Positions 8,114-16,890 of a stretch of 64,000 nt of DNA are shown piece after piece. The stretch comes from Bacteroidota bacterium (GTDB lineage Bacteria > Bacteroidota > Bacteroidia > Chitinophagales > Chitinophagaceae), in assembly GCA_029560415.1 (NCBI GenBank), contig JAKQKY010000362.1, forward strand, positions 27,703-91,702, given 5' to 3'. Numbering within the stretch: position 1 is the stretch's first letter; each line of letters opens with the position of its first letter. The position numbers and the translations under genes are program-made. The notes below the pieces were generated by a model. The model saw nothing but the letters and a program-made list of their open reading frames with translations. It did not search any database and had not been told where the DNA came from.

Positions 8114-10552
8114 TTAGAAAGGATAACTCACCCCAATCGTAAAATTGAAATTTTCATATCTCCATTTACGATACTCATCATTGGCGCCGCGGGAGAATAT
8201 CTTTTTGAAGATGTCATCAAATCCCAATGGAGGTGCCTGCCAGCCGTCATTGATATAAAAACGTTCGGGTCTTTTAAACCGGAACCCGAGATCAAGTCTT
8301 AATACAAAATAATTAAAATCGAGCCGGAAACCAGTGCCCGCAGAAATACCAAGCTGCTTGTATACATTTTTAATCTGAAATTGTGCACTGTCTTCCGATC
8401 CGTCTGCTTTGGTGTTTCGCAGGTTCCAGATATTTCCTGCATCAATGAACAGGGCACCTCTTAAGGTGAGGGTATTGGGTATGATTCGGGCAATATCATA
8501 ACGGTATTCAATATTCGCTTCCAGTTGCATATCACCAGTGCGATCGTTAAAGATCGTTTTGGTGGAATTAAAAGGTATAAGTTCCCTGCCGCCGGGACCA
8601 ATACCACGGATCGGCCATCCCCGCATACTGTTGCTACCGCCACCGAAATACTGTTTGAAGAACGGCAGCGTACGATTGGTATCACTTCCCAGCAAGGGTA
8701 CCCCAATGCCACCGAAAATCCGGAAGGTCAACGCCGTTTTCGGGTAACTGATACTGTATTTGTATTCAACATCTCCCTTAACAAAATTTCTTTTATATCT
8801 TTTTAAAATAGGAAAGCCCGAACCTTCGAGATTTATTTTAGTGGATGATTCCCGCGAAAGACTAAGCGGGTGATATGGATTGTTATACACCCGCGAAGCA
8901 CTCACACCCATGCCCAGTACAAACGCGGTATTATATGAATATCGTAAGAAAGGGTTATCGTTAAGGATCGTTTTGAAACTATCCGATTCATTGAAAAGGT
9001 AGCTAAATTCCACATTCGGAATTTTTACCGCAATGCGCCAGTTCTTCTTTAGTGAAGTGCCGGCCCATCCAAGGTTAAAATTTACTGATTGCAGGTTGAA
9101 AAGGTTGAGCCGGTTATTGTATGACAGGTTCAGGTTACCAAAAGTTTCCCCGCTGGCAGGTTTGATCCTTTTATTGATCCTGTCGGCCATATTCTTTGGT
9201 AGTACGATCCTCGACACAAAACCATTGAGCCCATAGCTGAGCTCATTTGAATTGATAAGCTTATTGCCTGAACCACGACTATTATTATTCAGCTCCACAC
9301 CTGCACGAATATTATGGGTTACCCGTATGGCTTCCTTTCCTACATTCCTGTTGAGCAAAGAGAGGTTGCCCGAAAGTCCGAACAGATTTCCTGATAAGGC
9401 ATTCAGTGAATTGCTGGAGGCAGAGTAACTGGCTTCGAGGGCCGCCTGGAAACTATATTTTTTATTTGGGATCAATTCGATGACGAGGTTTACACGATCG
9501 CTGCTGTCTGGTACTTCCTGCACCTGGATGTTCACACTCTGCCACACGCCTGTCTTGGTGAGACTGTTAAGCGTATTATAATATTCATTTTGTTTAAATA
9601 AATTTCCCCTGCGTAAGCTGATGTTCCTTCCCAGGAAACCTGTGCGGAATAATTTTTCGTGATAACGCAATACAAAATTGCGGGTAGCCCTTTCCGTGAT
9701 ATCCAGGCTGTCACTTAATTTGTCACCCTGCCGAAAATCGGGCAGGAGGTAGATGCGGTTGATATAGAATTTTTGTAGTTTGCTGGAATCGATTGGCGGA
9801 ATCAATACCACAGCCAGTTTTATCTTTGGAGAATCCCGTTGCTGCTGTGCTTCGGCCAATAGCCTGAGTTGTTCAAACGGATCATCTGTTACCGATGTAA
9901 GGGCTTCAATGGTTGTATCACCCCGCACCCTTAACTCGGCAGCAGTGAATTTGTAATAGCCATTGTTCCTGAAACTATCTACCAGCCGGCTTATCTCACC
10001 AAGCACGGCAACTTTTGTAATGGGTTTGTCTTTTTTCAGTAATGCATATTCGCGGTCCTGCAAGGCTTTCTCCTGCAAATCCGGTTTTACGAGTCGGTAA
10101 CTTACTGTATCTATCAAAGTAGGTTTGCCTGCTTCCACAACATACTTAACCTTCACCTTTTGATTTACCGTATCGGCCACGTAACTGATCTTTGCGTTGT
10201 AATACCCAAGGTGAAACATGGAAGCCTGCATATTCCTGGATGAAATTCCGGCATAAGCGCTGTCGTAAGCCGGCGGACTAATGATATACTTCAGGAAAAA
10301 GAATTTGTCCTTGGTTTTTACAGTAGCACTGTCATCAAGCTGTCCATTTAAGCGTTGATTTAATGTCTGTCTTTCAATTTTAGTAAAATTTCCTCCCTTA
10401 ACTTCGATACTGGTTCCAACCAAATAAGGTTTGTTGGCGGGCTTGTTTCGGATGAAAGTAAAGGTAGTGCAGGATGCTAATGACAGCAGGAAGACAAACA
10501 AATACCCGTAACGGATACCCGAATTTTTAATACTCGAAAAATATAACGGCAT
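8114..10552 (-). CDS. tamL: TamL-type BamA/TamA family outer-membrane lipoprotein
   Basis: Outer-membrane Omp85-superfamily protein of about 812 residues. The signal peptide ends in a lipobox (LSLASC), as expected for TamL, the Bacteroidota lipoprotein counterpart of TamA that is thought to work with TamB in outer-membrane biogenesis. POTRA-like repeats follow, then a C-terminal surface-antigen barrel with GGSNSMRGWPIRGIGPGG, the conserved loop of the family, and a final ..TIGVSYPF strand ending in Phe. The track start at 10633 would overlap the divergent methyltransferase gene and precede the signal peptide by 27 odd residues; the ATG at 10552 is preferred. No tamB is in the window. Confidence 0.9.
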   Translation of the reverse strand: MPLYFSSIKNSGIRYGYLFVFLLSLASCTTFTFIRNKPANKPYLVGTSIEVKGGNFTKIERQTLNQRLNGQLDDSATVKTKDKFFFLKYIISPPAYDSAYAGISSRNMQASMFHLGYYNAKISYVADTVNQKVKVKYVVEAGKPTLIDTVSYRLVKPDLQEKALQDREYALLKKDKPITKVAVLGEISRLVDSFRNNGYYKFTAAELRVRGDTTIEALTSVTDDPFEQLRLLAEAQQQRDSPKIKLAVVLIPPIDSSKLQKFYINRIYLLPDFRQGDKLSDSLDITERATRNFVLRYHEKLFRTGFLGRNISLRRGNLFKQNEYYNTLNSLTKTGVWQSVNIQVQEVPDSSDRVNLVIELIPNKKYSFQAALEASYSASSNSLNALSGNLFGLSGNLSLLNRNVGKEAIRVTHNIRAGVELNNNSRGSGNKLINSNELSYGLNGFVSRIVLPKNMADRINKRIKPASGETFGNLNLSYNNRLNLFNLQSVNFNLGWAGTSLKKNWRIAVKIPNVEFSYLFNESDSFKTILNDNPFLRYSYNTAFVLGMGVSASRVYNNPYHPLSLSRESSTKINLEGSGFPILKRYKRNFVKGDVEYKYSISYPKTALTFRIFGGIGVPLLGSDTNRTLPFFKQYFGGGSNSMRGWPIRGIGPGGRELIPFNSTKTIFNDRTGDMQLEANIEYRYDIARIIPNTLTLRGALFIDAGNIWNLRNTKADGSEDSAQFQIKNVYKQLGISAGTGFRLDFNYFVLRLDLGFRFKRPERFYINDGWQAPPLGFDDIFKKIFSRGANDEYRKWRYENFNFTIGVSYPF

Positions 10553-10554
10553 AA

Positions 10555-10567
10555 ATTGTCTGACAAT
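10555..10567. promoter_or_regulatory. 13-nt palindrome between divergent start codons
   Basis: ATTGTCTGACAAT is a perfect inverted repeat with a 1-nt centre. It fills the 13-nt space between the tamL start (10552, minus) and the methyltransferase start (10566, plus) and runs into the latter's ATG. It could be an operator; no regulator is identified. Confidence 0.35.
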
Positions 10568-11312
10568 GTTTAGCAAATCCACCATCAAATATATCCAAAG
10601 TTTACAGCACAAAAAATTCAGGGATGAACACAACTGTTTTGTGGCAGAAGGACCGAAGGTTGTTCAGGAGCTTTTAACCACCGGTGATTTCAACTGTAAA
10701 TCACTTTATGCGTTGCAATCCTGGGTAGATGCAATGGATCAGGAACTTCAGCAGTATCTGTCGGGCAGGATTTGGGTAGTGAAGGATTTTGAATTGGAAA
10801 AGATGGCTTCTTTTGCCACTGCCAACCAGGTGCTGGCTGTTTTTGAGAGAAAAGAATCCATTGCCCCGGTATCAGTTAAAAATGAGTTAACGTTGGCATT
10901 GGACGATATCCGTGATCCCGGCAACCTGGGTACGATCATCCGCACTGCAGATTGGTTTGGTATTAAAAATCTGATATGTTCAAACAACACCGTAGATCAA
11001 TATAATCCCAAAGTTGTACAGAGTACAATGGCAAGCCTGGGGAGGGTAAATCTTTACTACACTGATCTCGCAACCTGGTTACCGGCACAGAAACCTGTTC
11101 CTGTATTTGCCACTGCATTAGAAGGAAAATCCCTTCATTCATTTTCAGGAACGCGTGAAGCCATTGTCGTCATTGGCAATGAATCAAAAGGGATTTCTGC
11201 AGAGATATTGCAAATGGCCAACGGTTTGATAAACATTCCACGTTACGGGCAAGCTGAATCGCTCAATGCAGCGGTAGCAGCGGCCATTGTTTTGTATGCA
11301 CTTCGCAGTTAA
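10566..11312 (+). CDS. TrmH/SpoU family RNA 2'-O-methyltransferase
   Basis: 248-residue SPOUT methyltransferase. An N-terminal RNA-binding segment opens SKSTIKYIQSLQHKKFR..FVAEGPK. The catalytic domain has all three family motifs: LALDDIRDPGNLGTIIRTAD (motif 1), VVIGNESKGIS (motif 2) and INIPRYGQAESLNAAVAAAI (motif 3, the SAM-binding knot). It probably methylates a ribose in rRNA or tRNA; the exact target cannot be told from sequence. The start is well supported by the usual N-terminal pattern, which leaves only 13 nt to the divergent tamL start. Confidence 0.92.
   Translation: MFSKSTIKYIQSLQHKKFRDEHNCFVAEGPKVVQELLTTGDFNCKSLYALQSWVDAMDQELQQYLSGRIWVVKDFELEKMASFATANQVLAVFERKESIAPVSVKNELTLALDDIRDPGNLGTIIRTADWFGIKNLICSNNTVDQYNPKVVQSTMASLGRVNLYYTDLATWLPAQKPVPVFATALEGKSLHSFSGTREAIVVIGNESKGISAEILQMANGLINIPRYGQAESLNAAVAAAIVLYALRS
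10586..10612 (-). promoter_or_regulatory. Predicted tamL promoter inside the methyltransferase gene
   Basis: On the minus strand TATATTTG (10593 to 10586) matches the Bacteroidota -7 consensus TAnnTTTG exactly, with a TTG 16 nt upstream (10612-10610). This gives a tamL leader of about 28 nt and places the promoter within the first codons of the divergent gene. Confidence 0.5.
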
Positions 11313-11323
11313 AGCTGAATTTA

Positions 11324-12553
11324 CTACCTGAACTGGATGGCTTTTACCGGGTTTACTTTTTTAATGAGGAGGGTAGGTATGATGAGTGTTGCAATGCAAA
11401 TTAAAAAAGTCACCAGGTCAACCAGTAATACCTGCCACCAAATGATCTCGGCACTTGCGGTGCGCATAAAGTATGCCTCTTCATTTAATTTTATGAAACC
11501 CGTTTGTTGCTGAAGCCAGCAGATTCCCAATCCCAATATCGTGCCAATGAGTATGCCCGCCAATGCAATGAGGGTTGCATGATAGAGAAAGATCTTTTGA
11601 ATATTCCAGTCTGTTGCACCAACAGCTTTTAAGATGCCAGTCATTCGGGTTCGTTCCAGCACCAGTATGATGAGGCAGGTGATGAGGTTCACCATTGCTA
11701 CGATCACCATGATTGATAGCAGGATGTTTTTCAATTGTCCCTGCAGGTTTAGCCAATCAAAAATGTCGGGGTATATTTCCCGGATGCTGCGGCTGTACCA
11801 GCTTTGAGGAAGTTCATGATAGGCCAGGTTGGCCATGGTATCCGTCTTGGTATAATCGTTTAGAAATACTTCATAGCCACCGATCTGGTTTGGTTCCCAG
11901 TTATTAAGCCTGCGTATCAGGTTGATATCGCACAAAGCGAAATTTTTGTCGTACTGTTCGATACCGGTTTTGTATATACCGGCTACGCGTAACCGCCGGG
12001 CCGTTTTGCTGCCATCCTGCCTGAAAAAGAAAACCAGGAGGCTGTCGCCCGGGTCTATATTCAACTGGCGGGCTGTATAGGAGCTGATGTTGATCTCTTT
12101 GCTGTAGCCACTGTCGGTAAAGGAAAGCCAGTTGCCCGATTGCAGGAAGGGTTGCAGCCGGGCGAAACGAAAGCTGCTGTCGATCCCTTTGAGTAACACA
12201 CTTTCAATATCTGATTCATATTTTAGAATACCTGATTTGCTGGCATATCTTTCAACAGAAACTGTATAGGGTAATGAACGCAGGTATCTTTCAACAGTAT
12301 CGTTCTGGTAAATGGGATATTCTTCAGCAATGCTGAGTTTGTCGTCGAGGTCTTGTTGAACCCTGATATGTCCCCAGAAACTGAATACTTTATTGCTGAT
12401 GACCTGTTGAAATCCATTTACAAAACTCAGCGCCACGATCATTACGGCCACACTCAGGGCCGTAGCGCCTGTAGCAAGCCTGATGATAAACCTGGAAAAG
12501 GTTTTCTGGTTAACTGCGGCGATGCGCTTTGCAATGAATAAGGAAACATTCAA
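11324..12553 (-). CDS. FtsX-like ABC transporter permease (LolC/E or MacB type)
   Basis: 409-residue permease with the FtsX/MacB plan: one N-terminal helix (about 27-49), a periplasmic domain of about 220 residues, then three helices (about 273-297, 318-345, 371-395) ending [12 protein letters not shown], a typical family C-terminus. The N-terminal [37 protein letters not shown] matches lipoprotein-release permeases. No ATPase gene adjoins it, so the partner is encoded elsewhere. The substrate is inferred only by family; a lipoprotein-releasing role is likely but not shown. Confidence 0.88.
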   Translation of the reverse strand: MNVSLFIAKRIAAVNQKTFSRFIIRLATGATALSVAVMIVALSFVNGFQQVISNKVFSFWGHIRVQQDLDDKLSIAEEYPIYQNDTVERYLRSLPYTVSVERYASKSGILKYESDIESVLLKGIDSSFRFARLQPFLQSGNWLSFTDSGYSKEINISSYTARQLNIDPGDSLLVFFFRQDGSKTARRLRVAGIYKTGIEQYDKNFALCDINLIRRLNNWEPNQIGGYEVFLNDYTKTDTMANLAYHELPQSWYSRSIREIYPDIFDWLNLQGQLKNILLSIMVIVAMVNLITCLIILVLERTRMTGILKAVGATDWNIQKIFLYHATLIALAGILIGTILGLGICWLQQQTGFIKLNEEAYFMRTASAEIIWWQVLLVDLVTFLICIATLIIPTLLIKKVNPVKAIQFR

Positions 12554-12601
12554 TCCGTAAAATTTTGCTATCTTTCAAAAGTAAATTAATTCAGGAATTA
12601 A

Positions 12602-13894
12602 ATGAACTTCATGCCGGTAATTCGTAAGCTTATTTTTATTTTAAGCATCTTACTATCTAATTCAGCACCGGCACAGGTTGTAGAAAAAGTATACAAGCCA
12701 TACATTCAAACCCCACAGTTATTTAAATATGGCAACCAGCAAGGGATTCCCATCTTTACATTGAACAGCGGCGACCGTATAGAGTTGGAATTTGATGATA
12801 TGGAAGGGAATATGAAAAGTTATTATTATACTTATGTATTGTGCGATTATAACTGGCAACCGGTGAACCTGAGTCCCTTCGATTATATTAAAGGCTTTAC
12901 ACAAAACCGCATTACAACATACCGGTATTCTTCGATTGCCTATACCCGTTATACACATTACCAGGCTATATTGCCCGAACGTAATTCAGAACCTACCAGG
13001 TCGGGGAACTATTTATTGAAAGTATTCCTGGATGGGGATACATCAAAACTTGTTTTTACCAAACAAATGCTGGTATTGGATTCAAAGTCTGCAGTAAGCG
13101 CAGCCGTTGTACAACCATTTACACCACAATTTTTTAATACCCATCAGAAAATAAAATTCACAGCCAATTTGCAAGGCATCAACACCTTTAGTGCAGCGCA
13201 GCAGGTAAGAGCGGTTGTATTGCAGAATAACCGTTGGGATATGGCGCAACGTGATATTGTTCCCACTTTTGTAAGGGGTAGTGTGCTGGATTTTTCTGCA
13301 GAAAATATTGCGGTATTTCCTGCGGGCAAAGAGTGGCGATGGCTCGATCTGCGGAGCTTCAGGTTGCAAAGCGACCGGGTAGACAGTGCCCATTATAATA
13401 AAAGTTCAACGGAGATTTATTTAAAAACTGATGTAGACCGTACGGGCCAGCGTTATGTGTATTTCCCCGATTATAACGGAAGTTATAATATCTCAACGTA
13501 TGAATCCATCAATCCATTCTGGCAGGGAGATTATGCCACGGTGCATTTCAATTTTGCCCAACCCGACGGTAACCCATACCCGAACAAGGATATTTACCTC
13601 GCCGGTTATTTTACGGGTTACGACCTTTCGGACAAATGGAAAATGCAGTTCAATGAAACAACCCGTAAGTATGAATGCACGGCATTCCTGAAACAAGGTT
13701 ATTACAATTATACCTATATCGCCCGTGACCAGGCTGAGCCGTTTATGGAAACAGAACTGGAAGGAAATTACTGGGAAACAGAAAATAGTTATACCATCCT
13801 GATCTATTATAAATCCTTCACCGACCGCAGTGATCAGTTGATTGGCGTTTCGAGCATCAATTCACGAACAGATAAACCCGGCTTTAGTTTTTGA
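12602..13894 (+). CDS. Type IX secretion system Plug protein (DUF5103)
   Basis: 430 residues with a signal peptide (ILSILLSNSAPAQ, about residue 24) and a DUF5103-like body (YKPYIQTPQLFKYGNQQG; ELEFDDMEG; YTYVLCDYNWQP; SPFDYIKGFTQNRI..YRYSS). DUF5103 is the family of the T9SS Plug, the periplasmic protein that closes the SprA/Sov translocon pore in the published Flavobacterium structure. The C-terminal half carries a second domain (IYLAGYFTGYDLSDKWKMQFNE) resembling an early-set Ig/CBM48 fold. Its presence agrees with the many T9SS substrates at the right of the window. It is divergent from the permease gene by 48 nt. Confidence 0.88.
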   Translation: MNFMPVIRKLIFILSILLSNSAPAQVVEKVYKPYIQTPQLFKYGNQQGIPIFTLNSGDRIELEFDDMEGNMKSYYYTYVLCDYNWQPVNLSPFDYIKGFTQNRITTYRYSSIAYTRYTHYQAILPERNSEPTRSGNYLLKVFLDGDTSKLVFTKQMLVLDSKSAVSAAVVQPFTPQFFNTHQKIKFTANLQGINTFSAAQQVRAVVLQNNRWDMAQRDIVPTFVRGSVLDFSAENIAVFPAGKEWRWLDLRSFRLQSDRVDSAHYNKSSTEIYLKTDVDRTGQRYVYFPDYNGSYNISTYESINPFWQGDYATVHFNFAQPDGNPYPNKDIYLAGYFTGYDLSDKWKMQFNETTRKYECTAFLKQGYYNYTYIARDQAEPFMETELEGNYWETENSYTILIYYKSFTDRSDQLIGVSSINSRTDKPGFSF

Positions 13895-14000
13895 TCATTA
13901 AAAAGAAGCAGCCTCCGCTAATCTTTTTGTTTATTCCAGCATAAATTTTTTTTTTGAAAACAAAATGGACAATTGTTCTGATAAATTGATCTCATCAACC

Positions 14001-14008
14001 TATATTTG
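14001..14008 (+). promoter_or_regulatory. -7 element of the SRP RNA promoter
   Basis: TATATTTG matches the Bacteroidota -7 consensus TAnnTTTG and lies 4 nt before the proposed 5' end of the SRP RNA. The best upstream TTG (13973-13975) is 25 nt away, wider than usual, so the -33 part is weak. Confidence 0.55.
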
Positions 14009-14011
14009 CAT

Positions 14012-14106
14012 CGGCAAGTCTTATACGACCAGCTCCTATTGAACTCCCCCAGGACCGGAAGGTAGCAAGGGTAGATGGTTGAGCGGTGCGATGTAAGTAA
14101 CTTGCC
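14012..14106 (+). ncRNA. ffs: Signal recognition particle 4.5S RNA (small bacterial SRP)
   Basis: The universally conserved SRP domain IV is present: CCAGGACCGGAAGGTAGCA, with the GGAA tetraloop and the asymmetric AGCA loop that bind Ffh. The outer helix closes with GGCAAGT (14013-14019) and ACTTGCC (14100-14106), and a T-run follows at about 14108-14113. The length of about 95 nt fits the Alu-less bacterial type. It stands alone between the Plug gene and the four-helix-bundle gene with its own -7 element. Confidence 0.95.
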
Positions 14107-14146
14107 ATTTTTTATTTAATATTGCCGATGTAATAGGGAATATTGT

Positions 14147-14503
14147 ATGAACTCCAAAGAATTAGAGAACCGGTTAAAATCTTTCGCCTATCGCATTGTG
14201 AATGTTTGCAATGCCCTTCCCAAAACAAAAATTTCAAAGGTCGTAGAGGATCAGCTATTACGATCTGCATTTTCATCCGCAGCCAATTACAGGGCGGCTT
14301 GTAAAGCAATCAGCAAAAAAGCTTTTGTATCAAAATTGAGCATCGCCTTTGAAGAGGCAGATGAAACATTATTTTGGGTTGAAGTGATCCAGGATCTTAA
14401 CTTGTTACCTGTTGAGAAATTGTCAGCAATAATTCAAGAAGCTACAGAATTGGCCAGTATCTTAGCAGCCGCAAGAAAAACAGCCCAGGCTAGTTTATCG
14501 TAA
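14147..14503 (+). CDS. Four helix bundle protein (S23 / 23S intervening-sequence family)
   Basis: 118 residues, almost all helical, with the family pattern: LENRLKSFAYRIVNVCNALP, then VVEDQLLRSAFSSAANYRAACKAISKKAFVSKLSIAFEEADETLFWVEVIQDLNLL. Members were first seen encoded in intervening sequences of 23S rRNA genes, and relatives include the Avd accessory protein of diversity-generating retroelements. The cellular role of chromosomal copies is unknown. Here it lies 41 nt behind the SRP RNA and 34 nt before the aldolase gene; no rRNA or reverse transcriptase is in the window. The start ATG at 14147 is the only good candidate. Confidence 0.9.
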   Translation: MNSKELENRLKSFAYRIVNVCNALPKTKISKVVEDQLLRSAFSSAANYRAACKAISKKAFVSKLSIAFEEADETLFWVEVIQDLNLLPVEKLSAIIQEATELASILAAARKTAQASLS

Positions 14504-14537
14504 ATATTAACTATTCAATTTTAAATATTACCTATAT

Positions 14538-15191
14538 ATGAAATTTTTTATTGATACAGCAAATTTAGCCCAGATCAAGGAAGCCAATGAACTGGGTATT
14601 CTCGATGGTGTTACCACCAATCCGTCCCTGATGGCCAAAGAAGGTATCAAGGGTATTGATGCAGTGATGCAGCATTACAAAACGATCTGCGAAATGGTAG
14701 ATGGTGATATCAGTGCCGAAGTGATATCAACCGATTTCGATGGCATCATTGAAGAAGGTAAAAAACTGGTCGCTATTCACCGCAACATCGTGGTAAAAGT
14801 GCCGATGATCAAAGATGGCATCAAGGCCATTAAATGGTTTACGCAAAATGGTATCCGCACAAACTGCACCCTGGTGTTTTCGGCAGGTCAGGCGATACTG
14901 GCTGCAAAAGCTGGCGCATCCTATGTATCTCCATTCATCGGCCGCATCGACGATAGTGGCTGGGATGGCATGGAACTGATCCACCAACTCAGGCAGATAT
15001 TCACTATCCAGGGGTATAAAACTGAGATCCTGGCAGCTTCTATCAGAAATCCAAATCACATCATCAAATGTGCAGAGGCCGGTGCCGACGTTTGTACATG
15101 CCCGTTAGATTCAATCCTTGGTTTGCTCAAGCATCCGCTTACCGATATCGGCCTTGCCAAATTCCTGGAAGATGCCAAGAAAACGGCTTAA
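14538..15191 (+). CDS. fsa: Fructose-6-phosphate aldolase / small transaldolase
   Basis: 217-residue TIM-barrel aldolase of the short transaldolase/FSA group. Motifs: MKFFIDTANLAQIKEA, GVTTNPSLMAKEG, VVKVPMIKDGIKAI with the Schiff-base Lys at about residue 86, NCTLVFSAGQAILAAKAGASYVSPFIGRIDD, and ILAASIRN. Such proteins either split fructose 6-phosphate or act as transaldolase in the pentose phosphate pathway; sequence alone does not separate these two. A strong hairpin terminator follows at once. Confidence 0.9.
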   Translation: MKFFIDTANLAQIKEANELGILDGVTTNPSLMAKEGIKGIDAVMQHYKTICEMVDGDISAEVISTDFDGIIEEGKKLVAIHRNIVVKVPMIKDGIKAIKWFTQNGIRTNCTLVFSAGQAILAAKAGASYVSPFIGRIDDSGWDGMELIHQLRQIFTIQGYKTEILAASIRNPNHIIKCAEAGADVCTCPLDSILGLLKHPLTDIGLAKFLEDAKKTA

Positions 15192-15213
15192 TTAAAATAA
15201 CATATTCTTATAT

Positions 15214-15245
15214 AAAAAAAGCTGAACCACGGGGTTCAGCTTTTT
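15214..15245. terminator. Bidirectional intrinsic terminator
   Basis: AAAAAGCTGAACC ACG GGGTTCAGCTTTTT: a stem of about 12 bp flanked by A-run and T-run, between the aldolase gene (plus) and a convergent small secreted-protein gene (minus). It can serve both strands. Confidence 0.85.
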
Positions 15246-15266
15246 ACGTTGGATTATAAAGAGGGA

Positions 15267-15665
15267 TCAACTTTTTCTTTTTTGTTTCGGCTGATTGTTC
15301 ATGATCTCTTCCCTGGTTGGCAGATCAGGATCTTCCTTTTTCTTGATGTACATGAAAAAATCTTTGTGCATCCTGCCATCTTTCATAGACACTTTGATAT
15401 GAACTTTTTCGAGCTTGCAGTCCCGGTCGATGAATAAATTATTTCCATAAAAGGTTCCGTACGAACTGCTGAAACTAAGTTGGTTGCTGTCGAGCGGGAT
15501 ATACCTGCCATTGTGCATCAATCCATCAACATTAATATAATTATATGTTCCTTTCTTAAGGCTATCAGTGTACAGGTTAACAAACATACTGTCTACCTGC
15601 TGTGCATTCGCAACCTGTGTAAAGCCTGCCAATAATAACATGAACAGCATGTAACGTTTTTTCAT
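15267..15665 (-). CDS. Small secreted protein of unknown function
   Basis: 132 residues with a clear signal peptide (MKKRYMLFMLLLAGFTQVANAQQ). The mature part of about 110 residues has no motif I recognise: an N-terminal YTDSLKKGTYNYINVDGL segment, mixed beta pattern, and a charged C-terminus ending KQKRKS. The track ORF begins at 15713, but the ATG at 15665 opens exactly at the signal peptide and is preferred. It shares a bidirectional terminator with the aldolase gene and lies 57 nt downstream of the oxidoreductase gene. It is probably a periplasmic or exported protein of the Bacteroidota. Confidence 0.75.
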   Translation of the reverse strand: MKKRYMLFMLLLAGFTQVANAQQVDSMFVNLYTDSLKKGTYNYINVDGLMHNGRYIPLDSNQLSFSSSYGTFYGNNLFIDRDCKLEKVHIKVSMKDGRMHKDFFMYIKKKEDPDLPTREEIMNNQPKQKRKS

Positions 15666-15722
15666 CACTGTAAAATTGCTATATATTTTCTTGTTCTTCG
15701 TTAACATACTCATAAAATAGGA

Positions 15723-16358
15723 TCAGGCTTCCTGGCAGATACCTACGCGTAGCTTGCTGTATTCGTTTTTCTGTAATTCGTCGAGCATGAACAGGGCCAG
15801 GTCACCTGCATTGATACGGTTATTGGCGCAAAGTGGCGGTTGTTCTGCAGATGTGATAAAATGGCCTGTTGCATTGGCATCAATTATATCAGGCGGACAA
15901 ACGAAGGTCCAATCAAGTGCTGATGATTTCAATATTTCATAGGCTTTGTAATGTTCTTTACTAACCGGGAAAAATGTAACCGGGTAGTCTTTGCCATTCA
16001 TGATAAGGTCGCCGTCGGGTGCCAGCAACGAGCCCATTCCGCCTACGGCAATGATGCGTGAAACAGATGCCCTTGTCATTTGCTGCACAATATTTTTTAT
16101 GCCGAGTGAGCGGGTTTTATCGGTTCCATCCGTGCCGCCGCCCAGGGAAGAAAGTACAGCATCGCTTCCCATAACGGCATTGTATACCTGCTCTTCATCA
16201 AAGAGTGCGCCGGGTATCAATTGCAGGTTATCCTGTTCGGTGAATCCTGCAGTGAAAACATTGCGGCCAAATGCTTTTACCTGGTATCCTTTGAACAGGG
16301 CGAGTTTCACCAGTTGTTTGCCTACCATTCCTGAAGCCCCAAAGATCGTGATGGTCAT
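15723..16358 (-). CDS. NAD(P)H-binding oxidoreductase (atypical SDR, NmrA/BVR-B type)
   Basis: 211 residues, Rossmann fold with the dinucleotide-binding motif FGASGMVGKQ at residues 5-14. An acidic or basic second-strand residue (KAFGRN) and SDAVLSSLGGG, RIIAVGGMGSLL and WTFVCPPDI follow the order seen in NAD(P)H-binding atypical short-chain dehydrogenases of the NmrA/biliverdin-reductase-B kind. No YxxxK pair is in the normal place, as usual for this group. The substrate is unknown. It is followed on the same strand by the small secreted protein gene and preceded by a GNAT gene. Confidence 0.85.
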   Translation of the reverse strand: MTITIFGASGMVGKQLVKLALFKGYQVKAFGRNVFTAGFTEQDNLQLIPGALFDEEQVYNAVMGSDAVLSSLGGGTDGTDKTRSLGIKNIVQQMTRASVSRIIAVGGMGSLLAPDGDLIMNGKDYPVTFFPVSKEHYKAYEILKSSALDWTFVCPPDIIDANATGHFITSAEQPPLCANNRINAGDLALFMLDELQKNEYSKLRVGICQEA

Positions 16359-16420
16359 ATGAATTGTTTAAAGATTGATAAAGGTTTAATAAAACCACTG
16401 CGAATTAACCAGTATAAAAA

Positions 16421-16705
16421 TTACTGTTTCAACACGTCTTTATAGGCTTCGGGATTTTTATCAAATACCGATTTCGCATAAGGGCAAAGTGGTATGATCT
16501 TAAGTGATTTTTCCCTGGCATATTCAATAGCATGATCAAAGAGTTGTTTGCCTACACTTTTACCTCTCAACGAATCATCTACTTCCGTATGATCAATGAT
16601 CATGATGCCTGGTGAAAGGGAATAAGTCATTTCTGCGAGGATACTATCAGCGGTGCCCACAAAAAACGCTCCTTTGTTTCCGGTTTCTTTATGTTCTATC
16701 TGCAT
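16421..16705 (-). CDS. Short GNAT N-acetyltransferase (YjdJ/Gcn5-related, 94 aa)
   Basis: About 94 residues, the size of the minimal GNAT proteins (DUF-type YidJ/GNAT). The acetyl-CoA-binding stretch is DSLRGKSVGKQLFDHAIEYAREK, preceded by a GIMIIDHTEVDD strand typical of these short members, and the end has LCPYAKSVFDKNPEAY. The substrate is unknown. The ATG at 16705 (MQIEHKETG) matches the normal start of the group; the track start adds six residues. It lies 62 nt upstream of the oxidoreductase gene on the same strand. Confidence 0.85.
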   Translation of the reverse strand: MQIEHKETGNKGAFFVGTADSILAEMTYSLSPGIMIIDHTEVDDSLRGKSVGKQLFDHAIEYAREKSLKIIPLCPYAKSVFDKNPEAYKDVLKQ

Positions 16706-16890
16706 AAATATAATTTTATTCAATTTACTTAAAAACGCTGAGTAGTTTTCAATTTCGGTTGGATGATCGAATCGATTTTCTGTGCGTTATAAAAATATTG
16801 TAACATTGCCTCCATCAGGTTTAATTTTGAATGTATGATCGGGTGATTGGAACCCTCATCAAATCATATTTATATCCTGTTTATAATAGT

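Noticed and set aside
10553-10633. Start of tamL at 10633 as in the ORF track
   Set aside because: It would overlap the first 68 nt of the methyltransferase gene and put 27 unusual residues before the lipoprotein signal peptide.
14147-14503. Avd accessory protein of a diversity-generating retroelement
   Set aside because: The protein is in the same broad fold family, but no reverse transcriptase, template repeat or variable repeat is seen in the window.
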